DNA of 64,000 bases from Pohlia nutans (Eukaryota; Streptophyta; Bryopsida; Bryales; Mniaceae), in assembly GCA_022496805.1 (NCBI GenBank), contig CM040100.1, positions 15,591,009 to 15,655,008 of the forward strand. Direction: 5' to 3'. The position numbers and the translations under genes were made by a program. The notes beneath the pieces are model-generated. The model ran no database searches. It was not told the DNA's origin and saw only the letters and a program-made list of their open reading frames with translations. How positions within the stretch are numbered: position 1 is the stretch's first letter; each line of letters begins with the position of its first letter. Below, one piece after another: positions 48,543 to 60,107 of the stretch.

Positions 48543-50390
48543 ATGGCCTCAAGGAAAGGGGCTAGGACTAGTGAGGATGGGGCAGCGGGCATGGACATGG
48601 AGTGTGACACCTCCATGACCACTAGCCTAAAACGCATATTGAAGAAGGCGGCTAACAAGGAGAGCACGACGGGGGACAATGGAAACAAAAAAACCAAAGG
48701 TACTCCTACACATGCCAATGACTCCCTCTCCATTCTTCCCACCCCTCCTACTCTTCCCTCAACCTCTCATGAGCATAACACGGATGGCATGGTTAAGGAT
48801 ACCAACATGGATGGCATTACTAACGATAGCCCGGTTAAGGTGATTATTGAGCCACGCAAGCCTAACTTTTGGTTAGGCTTTAATTTCATGGAATTGTTAG
48901 GCCATGAAAATGGTGATGAGGTCATTTTCATGGACGAATCCTTAGATGACATGGCCACTAAAGGCATGCTTCCGGTAGAGGCCGAAGAAGCACGCCATGC
49001 TATAGTTGCATTCCCTCGAACACCCCAAATCCTCTATCCTATGGAAAGAGAAGATGAGATTTTGGGGCAGCACTATAATTTAACCCAAATCCCATTTGAA
49101 ATCCCGGTTAATCCCACCACGGGATTAGCCCTTGATTTCTACGTAGAAATCCACTTTGAAGTGGATATTAACAACCCCTTCCTCCATGATGACATTAGGG
49201 CTAAGGTCACACAAAGATTGATTGATATGGACATCCCCCTTGGCATGGATATTATCGATTCAATAGCGGTGCTTTGTTTTAGCACCAAGAGGGGTGGCCA
49301 AAGAGGGGTTTGGAACAGTGTAATCAAATTACACCTTCTAAACCCTGAAATTGATGACATTAACATGCTTAAAGGGCTGCGCCCTTTTATCCTCAAATTG
49401 GACATGATAGATGGTTACTCAAAGACACCTTGCCCAAAAATGTTTTTGGACAAAGTGTGTATGAGTTTCCACAGTGTTGCTAGGAACACTAACTTATCCG
49501 TGAAGATTAAAAGTGACAACCTCGTTGATATGACCGCTAGTTCCCTTTTCTACGATGTCTTAAGGAATAGTTTCCTTAAGAAGCAAGACTTTGAGATAAT
49601 TGATGTCCAAAAAAGCACGATTGATAGTCATGCCTTCATCATGGCACCTACTCCAAAGCAAGCGGAGAAGATTAGGCTTCATCACGTAGCGGCTAACCAA
49701 GAGATCATTATGCCTCATAAGAAAACTAGCCAAGCTCCCCGTATTACGCTCGAGGCTAAGGCTAAAAAGGATGCTTTATCTTTGACGCTCTCTCACTTAC
49801 CCATCTTGATGTCGGTGGTTGATACCACGGAAGCTATTTACAAAACCATGGAAAGCAAAAATGTGGCTTCCATATGGTTTCATAGGGAAGTAGGAACTAA
49901 ACACAATGGGAGTGCTAATGTTCAATGCACAAACCCCATTGTGTATAGATCATTTGTGAACAAAACTCATGTGATTGGGGGGCACTATGTGAACTTTGCT
50001 CCGCATAGAAGAAGTTTAGATGGATAAGACCCACCCACCAAGGAGCAAGTAGAGAAATGGGGCTTCAACGACATTAATGCGGCACTTGTCAACACCGTGG
50101 CCACATTGGTGACAACAACACCCACTATCACAAAGGAGGATGTGCTAACAATTATGGAGGAGAGCAACAAAACCATTAGAGAAGAAAACAAGAAGATGAA
50201 AGAAGAAATTGAGAAGACAATGGAGAAGAAGATGAATGAAGAAAGACTCATCAACAACGCGAAACATGATGAACTACAAGAGAAGATTGACAACATCCAT
50301 GATATACTCATGCTAGCGGTCAAAGGTATCCAAGAAATCAAGAGTAGTACTTCAAGACCTACCTTAGAATACCAAAAAAACGTAGATTGA
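48543..50390 (+). pseudogene. LINE ORF1 protein with one in-frame stop
   Basis: ATG 48543 (MASRKGARTSEDG…) is the first Met in the frame. Residues 1 to about 125 are disordered and charged. A folded region follows (…NFWLGFNFMELLGHENGDEV… to …VNFAPHRRSLDG). A TAA at 50025-50027 is followed in the same frame by about 120 codons ending at TGA 50388-50390, including a clear coiled coil (…EESNKTIREENKKMKEEIEK…). Total about 615 codons. ORF1 proteins of LINEs bind RNA and assemble into trimers or larger particles, and the coiled coil fits that. No CCHC knuckle is seen. The stop looks like decay, one base from a sense codon, but readthrough cannot be excluded. Confidence 0.7.
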
Positions 50391-52005
50391 TCAAAGACTA
50401 CAAGGTAGAATACATAGTATATATATTTTACTTATACTATACCAATACATTACTAGATACTAGCTACATGTACTGTATTAGGTACATGTATAGTATACAA
50501 GTAGTATACATTTTAGAACACATACGCGTATATATACGATGGAACATAGAGTATGGTATATTGCATACCAAAAAAATACCAAAAAATACTTATACGAATA
50601 GAGTATATATATACAAATACTATACTATATTATTATATCCCAAAAAATACAATAAAATGGTATATACCAATACCAAATACAAAATATAGATTTGTACAAA
50701 ATACAAATACAACAATATACTTATACCAAAAAACTCATACAATACCAAAATACAAATACCTCTCTACAACACACAAAGAACATACTACAAATACTCCAAT
50801 ATATACACAAAATTTTACAAAAAGAAAAACAACAAAACTAAACTAAATACCAAAAGAAACAACATTATAATCAAAAAACACAACAAATTACTCTCAAATA
50901 CCACATATAAAACCCCACACACAAAAACACACAAAGATATCACAACAAAAAATCACATAAATAAAACCTCAAAAATCAATTCCAAAATTCAAACCAACAC
51001 TAATACCAATACAAATACCAATACCAATACAAATACCAAGACACACAAAAAGGAAAACAAAAACACACAACCAAAAATCATAGTGAAAAACAAAGAAAAA
51101 ATGCCCAAAAAATACAACAAATTACTAACAAAATTCAATATCAACAAAACAAAACTAAATACCAAAATAAACATAAAAAAAACCAAAAAACACAACAAAA
51201 AACCCTCAAACATCACACAAAAAATTCGAACACAAAAGTAAAAGAAAACAACATACCAAAAAAACATATAAACAAAACCTCAAAAGTCAATCCCAAAATA
51301 CAAACCCACATACCAAAAACATCAACAAAAAAATATACACCAAAACATTCATCAAAAAACTTGACACAACTAATTATTCATACTAGCAATACAACACATA
51401 ATTCCACTAAATATTTTACAATTACACCCCAAGAAAAAATCAAACAAAATATCACAATAAACATAGAACATACAAAATTCCCAAAAAACCATATAATACA
51501 TAAAACTAAAAGAAATGCCAAAAATCCCAAACTTGAGCTACTTAGGAACCCCATGTTCAAACTTGAGATACCTATGAACCCCAAGTTCAAACTTGGGCTA
51601 CTTGAGAACCCCAAGTTCAAACTTGGGCTACTTGGGTACCCCAAGTTCAAACTTGAACTACTAGAGAACCCCAAATTCAAACTTGGACTACTCGAGAACC
51701 CCAAGTTTGAATTTGGGGTTCTCTAGTAGTTCAAGTTCAAACTTGGGCTACTTGAGTACCCCAAGTTCAAACTTGAACTACTAGAGAACCCCAAATTCAA
51801 ACTTGGGCTACTCGAGAACCCCAAGTTCAAACTTGAGCTACTTGAGAACCCCAAGTTCAAACTTGGAATACTTGGGAACCCCAAGTTCAAACTTGGGCTA
51901 CTTGGGAACCCCAAGAACCCCAAGTTCGAAACAAAAAAACACCACCAAACTTACACAAGACAAACAAATCACAATATAAAAATAAAACCCAATATTAATA
52001 ACACA
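50391..52005 (+). other. LINE inter-ORF spacer, A/C-rich
   Basis: About 1.6 kb, almost free of G on the plus strand, made of ATACCAAAAAATAC and AATACCAATACAAA phrases. The short open frames here follow the composition and show no protein pattern. It ends in the 30 bp repeat block. Confidence 0.7.
51524..51922. repeat. 30 bp palindromic tandem repeat, about 13 units
   Basis: Consensus GAACCCCAAGTTCAAACTTGGGCTACTTGA. Each unit contains the inverted repeat CCAAGTTCAAACTTGG. The period is exactly 30 bases. One unit around 51701-51731 is inverted, producing a larger hairpin (CTACTCGAGAACCCCAA…TTTGGGGTTCTCTAGTAG). Confidence 0.92.
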
Positions 52006-52425
52006 ATGTACAAAGTAAAAACCCATCCTTTTAAAAATAAAATATTTCCTCAACACCTTTTACTTTCACATAATGAAGAAAATACTACAAATACCACTAC
52101 AAATACCAATACAAATATCAATTTAAAAACCAATAAAAATATACACACAAATACCAATACAAATATCAACACCACTACAAATGCCAATACAAACACCAAA
52201 TTAAATATCAATATAAACACCAACATAAAAACCAATACCAATACCAAACTCAAAACAAATAAAAGTGACATAATATCTTTTCACAAATACAAACAACATA
52301 CAAAAATAATAATAATAATACACAACACAAAAAATATCAAAAACCCCAAAAATAAATACCCCAACAAAAATAAAAAAACCAACAAACAAAATAAATGGAC
52401 TCGACCTAACGGCCTCATCCAAAAA

Positions 52426-52463
<38 letters not shown>

Positions 52464-55400
52464 GACTCGGCCTACCGGCCTCGTCCAAAATAAAAAAATA
52501 AAAATGGCCCAAAAAACACCTCTAAAAAGGAACTTTTTTCACCTAATATTAATATTATGCGGGGACATCGAAATAAACCCCGGGCCCATGCCCGACTTAC
52601 TAAAAACACACCCACACACACACAAAAGAAGATCCAGAACATACTTTATGCCAAGCACGATTATACTTCAACCAGAGTACCAACATTTAGCAAAACAATT
52701 CTCACCTATCCTAAACATAACACATCCAAATCACGCAGAAGCTAGTAATGACTATTCACACATATCAAATTACATATACCGAAACCAACATCATCCACCC
52801 CCAAGAATACTATACGCACTCATCATCACAATCAGTCCATCAAAAGAAACATGTGACCAACTCCTAATACAAATTTCAAATCCTGATTGGACAACACTAT
52901 TACTAGAAAAAATGTCAATATTACAAAACCCGCCTGAAAGACACATCTCAACTAAACATCCATACACAGAATTCATAGAAAATAACCAAAATTTAATAAA
53001 CCCACCAAATACCATCCACAAAGAAATCTACAATTTTATCCATCAACACAACGATACTATAACCCTCCAAAACATGACTGATAAATTCTCTTTTCTCCCT
53101 ATCAATTTATTAGAAGAAACCTTAAAAATATATGAACCATTACATGAATATACTCATCCTCCACCACTTCCGAACATACCCACACTTCAACCACAAGAAA
53201 TACATACAACAAATTATAATACGAGATTTATTACATGGAATGCCTCATCACTGAATACGGCTCTTCCAAACCTACATGAACTAATTGCCAACACACTTGA
53301 TGAACCCGCTATCATCACAATACAAGAAACTAAATTAACCGCTACAAAATCCACCAAATACATACAAAACCTATTCCCAAAATACAAATTAATTTTTAAC
53401 AACACACACGCCCTAACAAGATGTATGCAACAAAGAATGCCATACATTCCTGCAAGAAGAGGTCTCCTCACACTAATACACCAAAAATACGCATATCCCG
53501 GAAATATCACCAAAATCCCAACCCCCAAAGAAATATCACCCTATCTACAAATAATAAAAATAGACAACAAACCACTACAAACTTGGCTAATTCTTCACAT
53601 ATATATGCTATCACATGCAGAGGACATACAATATATGCCACTGATTCAACAAAACATAACTCAACAAATCAATGCACATCCAAATACCATACACATACTG
53701 TGCGGTGACTTTAACAGAGACATAGCACTTATTGGACGCCAAAACGGAAGAGACACGACCCCACCACAAACAGAAGACATCGAATGGAGAGCATTTACAA
53801 ACAATCTCCAATTAGAATACATCCCAACAGATTGCCCATACTCCAAACAAGGGGGACAAAACTATAATCAAACCAGCCTAATAGATGGATACTACATTAA
53901 AACACCAGATAATACTCTATACATATCAACCATAAACAATGACCACAACCTTAATTCTGACCACTCACCAGTAACATTATACATACCACCAAACACCTTA
54001 CTAGCAAGACCTATACCAATAGCAAATAAAACAATGAAAATTCTTAACCCCATACTACAAGAAAATATAGAAAAATTCAAAATAGAATATTTCGAAGAAA
54101 ATTCACTACAAATAAATGAACTTATCACAATACTATCAAATGATCAACTAACAAACGACCAATGGCAAACATCATGCTCAAAACTAGATCACATGATACA
54201 AAAAATATCAGATAAAATTCAAGAAACTTGTAGTGCATCTCCATTTCCGACATTAACAAATCGTGCCACACAACAAGGAGGCTTTTTACCAAGAAAACTA
54301 CAAAAGGCATAGAAAAAACACCTATCTACCTACCATCTAATTAGAAAAACAATTTATATAACAAAAAATATACAAAATTGACAAACACACCCAATAATCG
54401 AAGAACTAAAAACCCATACAAACGTAACCATCCCACCACTCCCAACACAAGAACATGATCAACAAGATTGGATCCAATCATTAGTAGAAATAGCCAAAAC
54501 AGCAAAAATACAAGCTCGTAAAATCACCACAAAATATACCCAAAATTGTATTAAAAAGGCAATACTAAAATACAGACAATTATACGACAAAAGCCCGAAG
54601 AAAATAAACAAAAAAGTTTTCAAAAATCAAGAAACACCACCATTAGACTGCATTTTGGATAGAAACAACAACATACTAACCAGCCCAGAAGACATAGCAA
54701 ACGAAATACACATACAACAATCAATTAGTAATAGACCTACAGTACCAACATGTTACTACCAACCCGAACACCCAGCACAATGCACTTGCGGAGTAAGACA
54801 ATACCCATGGCACGACCTTGATGGCTTTGTAATAGAAAAAAGAGGAAATCCACAAATACCACTGCATAAACACTTTGATCAAGAATCATATGAAATGTGT
54901 CTAAAACACCTATCTAACAACAAAACACCAGGCCCAGACAAAATCCCCAACTCAATACTAAAAAACATGCCCGAAAGCTTCCATAAATTACTCTTTTTAT
55001 TTTTCTCTCATTGCTACAAACAAAAACAAATCCCAGCCTCATGGAAAATAAGTCTAACCATACTACTGTATAAAAAAGGAAATCCCGCACAACTGCCAAA
55101 CCACAGACCAATAGCACTTGCAAATACAATATACAAATTCTTCACCAGTACACTAACACACATATTATCAACATACGGTGAAAAATTCCAAATTCTACAC
55201 GATAGTCAAGAAGGATTCAGAGCAGAAAGAAGTACAGCAAGACAATTACAACTCCTCATAGCAGCACTAGAGGACGCAAAATTTACAAATCAAGACATAT
55301 ACCTATTATATATAGACTTTAAAAATGCATTTGGCTCATTAGACCACACCAGACTCTTAGCTATAATGAAAGACTTTGGATACCCAGAAGATGCAATAAT

Positions 55401-58400
55401 GCTAGTTGGAAACATCTACTCCCATTCAAACACCATATTTACTGGTGAACACTTTGGCAAAACAAAACCAATACCAATTCAAAGAGGCACCATACAAGGA
55501 GACACACTTAGCCCATATCTCTTCATAATTTTTCTCGAACCACTCTTGAGATGGCTACAAAGAGGAGGAAACGGATACATATTTGGTACATCAAAAATAA
55601 AAATCAGCTCTGCCGCATACGCAGATGACTTGGCAGCCATATCAAATAATATAAAATCACTACAAATACAAATAAATAAAATTGACAAATTCTGTGAATG
55701 GGCAGGCATGGACTTGGGAGTTACAAAATGTGCTGTCACTGGCTGCCCAAACAAAACCAAAATGCAACCAAACAAATTTAAAACCCACATGACAAACCAA
55801 AAAATCAGTTACAGAGACCAAACACTACCAGTACTTCATCAAAATGAACCCTATGTATACTTGGGCATACAATTAGTTCCATCACTAAAATGGAAACTCC
55901 AAACACATATCACCACAACTAAAATAATAGACCAATGTAAACAACTATCAAAATGCCCTGCCACTATTAAACAAAGAATCAGTATGGTGGACACAGTAAT
56001 CAGAGCAGGCATAGCCTACAGCTTCTTTGCAATCCCATACTCACTACCAACCATTAAAAAACTTGACAAGAAAATTATTGCAATCCAAAAAACAATATGC
56101 GAACTACCTAAAAGCACCGCAAACATAATAACTCAACTTCCTCATGACTTATTTGGACTAGAAGCCTTCTCTCTAAAAAATGCCTACCTTAGATGCATTG
56201 GTGAACAACTTCGAAATGCACTTAACGACAAAGGAAGACTAGGAATAATATATAAAGGACTAATACAACACATACTTGCTAAAGCCGGTGGTGCCGAAGA
56301 CATCCCAAGAATTAAACGCCAAGATTGCATTACATCACCAACAACACGAACATTATTCCTTCTGAAAACAGCAGGTGGTATACACCTAAAAAGCACAGAA
56401 GAAAACTTCCAACTCCACATGACCGAACTAGAAAAAGAATGGCGATCTACAGTCATAAACGAACTTCCACACTTAGACCCAAAACTCTCCATCAAACTAT
56501 TATATAAATTAATGGCACACAAAATTTACAATATAAATCAAATCACCCTTCCCAACGGCACAAAATTAATGTCACTAGAAGAATTCAAAATATACTACCA
56601 AAATCCAACTAAACTAGACAAAAGTGCACTAAACTTAGCAGAACAACTCTTCTGTGAACCAAAATGTACCCAAGATTGCCCAAATACATGCCAAATACAC
56701 TTACCACCCCGTACACTAAAAGAAAAATATAAAATATATAACCACATAATAATATCAAAAACACCAATAATCCCCGTACAACTCCCTCAACCCCCACAAC
56801 CACAACAACCAGCCCCACCACAAAACATAAAAAACGATCCCATAAGATTCCCCATTAGCACAATATTAAACCACAAAACAATTACAAGAAAAGACAATTA
56901 TAAAATATCAAAAAAATACAACACCTACCTATGTCAATGGATAGACTCAAACCACATAACATACACTAAATGGATACAACAACGCGAACTATTCCCACTA
57001 AATCTACCAACAGTAATAGACCATAATCTAAACCTACTTACAAAATATTACACAGATTATAAAAACAAACACTATCAAAATATCATAAATACACAATTTA
57101 CACTCGTACAAAATAGAGACACAAGATACATCCCACCTCCAACAATAATCCCCTACATTAAAACATCCACAATTGAATGTAACCCAGAAAGAGACATAGA
57201 CACAAACAAATGCACCATTCAAACACAAAATGATAAAACTCACATATATAACAACACCGGTAAATATATCACCACCATTCCGACTACAAGAATAAAATGG
57301 TTATGGCAACAATATAACAACAACAAATACAACATCCACAGATTAATACCTGCTATACAAACATTTGAAACAGAAGTAGTATGGTTATACCAAAGATACG
57401 AACACAAAAACCACAAAAAGAATACAATAAAAACACCACACCATACCATTCCATCCAACATTCTAGACACACTAATAACAACATTTAATATAACACACTC
57501 ATACTTTTCCTCACCAATTACATGTTCCATGAAATCTACCCAATTCTACTCAACATTCGCTAGAGACAAGATTTTTGGCTCACTAGGGACAGCCTTTCAA
57601 TACAAATGGAAAGGCATCGGATATGCACACCCAAATGACGCCAAAACAGCACAACAAGCAATACATTGGGCAAGACTAGCAGCAAAACAAGACCTAGAAA
57701 CTATCACCATCTTAGCAATCCCAGACACCAATTGGTACCAAAATCTATCACCATACAACGGACCCTTTCCAGATACGCACGCCCTCATACATTTTGCCGC
57801 GGACATCATTACATATGACGAACCAACAATACCACTAGAACCCAACAAAACCCGAAACGAACCACTTGCAATGCACATATGGTGTATTCACCATCAAAAC
57901 AATAACATTAGCACAATAAACCAAATACACACTATAAACACAACAATTAAAAAACTACAAATTTCGCAATATCATACACAAACAACACCACCCACACCAC
58001 CAAACACAAAAGTTAACAAAAGCACAAAATGGAACAAACTCATATACCCACCCTATGACAACCTACAAAACATGTGGGTAAATCCCCTTCCAAATTTCGA
58101 AATAAACACCACACTAAAATTTCTACCACAATACAGCTATTACACAGATGGATCCTTTTTACCACCTAAAGAAGCTGATGATGGCCATTGGAAAAAAGAA
58201 AAAGCTGGATATGGAATCTACAACTCATTTAAACCAGATGTACAAATATCAAAAAGACTGCCTGGACTATAAACATGCTTCAGAGCAGAATTAATGGCCA
58301 TACATGAAACACTTTCACTAATCACCACTAAATACATAAACGAACCTGCACATATTTTTACTGATTGTCTCAATTGTATACATGTTCTAAACACACAACT

Positions 58401-59604
58401 AAAACACCCAACCCAACAAAATAACCACGCCGATAAAACTATATTAGAAGAAATGGTAAAAATACTAAAAGAACGAACACAACCAACCACAATATACAAA
58501 GTTAAAGCACACGCTAAAATTAACGGGAATGAACACGCAGATCAACTCGCAAAAGAAGGAACTATGAAAAGAGGTTATCAATTTGCAACAAATCCACACG
58601 AATTTGCACATACCACACCTTACTACTTCCAAAAAGACACATGGCCCGGTCGTATCAAAAGACCAGACAAAGGACCAATTAGATGTTTGGAAGAATACAT
58701 AAAGAAACATGACCGAGAAAATAACCTAGAAATACTGGCAGAAGACTTTCCCAACATTAACAAATGGACAACAAACTCCATCATAGATAACGAAATGTCC
58801 AATGACTTTTGGAATAATCCAGAAATAACAGACTCACAAAAAACAAGCATACTAAAATTTAGAACCGGTCAATACATGGGTAATGCCAGAAAGCAATTAA
58901 TTTTCGGCATACAAAGATTCCCCTCAAAAACTTGTCCCATTTGTAATTCACAAGATGCAGATACATGGCTACATGTACTTTTACTATGCAAACAACACCA
59001 TATACACGCACTAAGAACCAAAAGACACAATAAAGCGGTATGGGAATTAAGAAAATTAATACTATCCTCAAATAAATCAAGATGCTACACTCTCATGAAT
59101 GCGGGCACATTCAACAATAACCCACAAGAAAACACAGTTCCTCCATGGTTATTACCATGTACTTGTAATCAACAAAAATGCCAATGTAATGCCAGATTCA
59201 AACCAGATATATTATGCATTAAAGGCCTCCCATACCAAAGCCCACCTCCTCTAAACCCCGACAATAACCTAACCATACAATTCATAGAATTCACATACAC
59301 AAATGATAGATTTTCACCAGAAACAATTGGCAGAATTTTTTTTAAATACCAACCTCTAATTAATAACATCTTACAACAAGGTTGGAAAGTAGATCCTATC
59401 ATAGTCATTACAGCTGGAGCTAGAGGAACCACACACGTCCCCTCAATGAAACAACTAGAAACAAAATTCAACATTTGCGAAACCTCCATAAAACACACAT
59501 TCAAAGCAATAAATACCATTGCCATACAATATGCCGGATCTATCCTTTTACATAAACGACGTATAGAGAATAATCAAACAATACCAACAGACGTAGTGCA
59601 TTAA
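52006..59604 (+). pseudogene. LINE ORF2: endonuclease, reverse transcriptase, RNase H (2,532 codons, three in-frame stops)
   Basis: One frame runs from ATG 52006 to TAA 59602-59604, broken by TAG 54310-54312, TGA 54379-54381 and TAA 58270-58272. Order: Asn/Thr/Lys-rich leader with a poly-Gln run (about 142-152); 2A-like motif ending at Pro194; AP-type endonuclease (from about 405; Glu441 in QETK, GDFN at 567-570, SDHSP with Asp652/His653); reverse transcriptase (GPDKIPN, RPIALAN, YIDFKNAFGSLDH, YADD at 1205-1208); a long region with a Cys cluster (CEPKCTQDCPNTC) and Pro-rich spacer; RNase H (YYTDGSF, RAELMAI, FTDCLN, NEHADQLAKEG); and a zinc knuckle (CPICN…WLHVLLLCKQHH). It nicks target DNA and copies the RNA there. 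It is about twice the usual plant L1 ORF2 length. Confidence 0.9.
52531..52587 (+). other. 2A-like peptide in ORF2 (GDIEINPGP)
   Basis: Residues about 176-194 read HLILILCGDIEINPGP, matching the 2A consensus D(V/I)ExNPGP with a hydrophobic run before it. 2A peptides make the ribosome skip the Gly-Pro bond; such motifs are known near the N-terminus of ORF2 in some animal and trypanosome LINEs. Here it would separate the low-complexity leader from the endonuclease. Confidence 0.75.
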
Positions 59605-59775
59605 AAGAGGAAGGGTAGTGGTGAAAACCACTGCTAGCCACTCTTCTCAAACAACTAGCTCAACTTGTCTCAAGGGATAGGAAGGGCCGGTTGGTTGGTA
59701 CAAACTTTCCTGCCATGATAACTCACTAGCAGCACCAAGCCATGTGTATCACACCACTGCTCAACGAGCCCAACT

Positions 59776-59821
59776 GGTTTCGAACCCGGACCACATAATC
59801 GTAATACAACGCCCCTCACCA
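59776..59821 (-). other. tRNA-like A/B-box module, antisense in the LINE 3' UTR
   Basis: On the minus strand TGGTGAGGGGC (A-box-like, 59811-59821) is followed after 24 bases by GGTTCGAAACC (59776-59786), a perfect RNA polymerase III B box. It could be an old SINE or a tRNA-derived promoter. Confidence 0.45.
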
Positions 59822-60047
59822 ACCAACCAAAGAACTCATGACTTGGTGATAAAACTTTACACTAAGCATACCTTTATACTAACCACCTCCCACCCAATAG
59901 TACTTCGCTTTTTTCCTTTGTTACTGTCACTGTTACTTTGTTTGGTTACTATAGTGTCCATCCTCGAAAGGGGAGAGTAGTTTTGTTCCAATGTCCCTTT
60001 GTCCGGTGGGCATCGAGTCATTGACATTACGAACGGACACTTTATTC

Positions 60048-60074
60048 ACGCCGGCCCTTTTTTAGGGTTGGTGT
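60048..60074 (+). other. 3'-terminal stem-loop of the LINE
   Basis: ACGCCGGCCCT and AGGGTTGGTGT pair over 11 positions (four of them G-U in RNA) around a loop of five T, four bases before the ATT tail. Stringent LINEs use such hairpins as the reverse-transcriptase recognition site. Confidence 0.6.
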
Positions 60075-60095
60075 TTCTATTATTATTATATTATT

Positions 60096-60107
60096 AGCAA
60101 TATAGAA
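60096..60107. repeat. Right target-site duplication of the LINE (AGCAATATAGAA)
   Basis: Second copy; the 72 bp target repeat resumes directly after it. Confidence 0.88.

Larger units (their letters stand above)
22393..60095 (+). mobile_element. Giant LINE (non-LTR retrotransposon), split by a hAT element
   Basis: It is bounded by the 12 bp duplication AGCAATATAGAA, starts with a G-rich 5' end (GGCGGGGTCGGG) and ends with a stem-loop and an ATT-type tail. Removing the hAT (24191-47556) and one copy of its duplication leaves about 14.3 kb, much longer than usual plant L1-type elements. Order: repetitive 5' leader, ORF1, inter-ORF spacer with 30 bp repeats, ORF2 (endonuclease, reverse transcriptase, RNase H, zinc knuckle), 3' UTR. 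Each ORF is open apart from a few in-frame stops, which points to fairly recent activity. The clade is not assigned. The ORF2 order EN-RT-RNase H is seen in several LINE groups. Confidence 0.88.
59605..60095 (+). other. LINE 3' UTR, stem-loop and ATT tail
   Basis: The 491 bases after ORF2 include an antisense tRNA-like module (59776-59821), a terminal stem-loop (60048-60074) and an ATT-type tail (60078-60095) touching the target duplication. Confidence 0.8.

Noticed and set aside
50989..51267. Minus-strand multi-hydrophobic frame in the LINE spacer (and similar ones at 52050-52512)
   Set aside because: They are low-complexity shadows of A/C-rich DNA.
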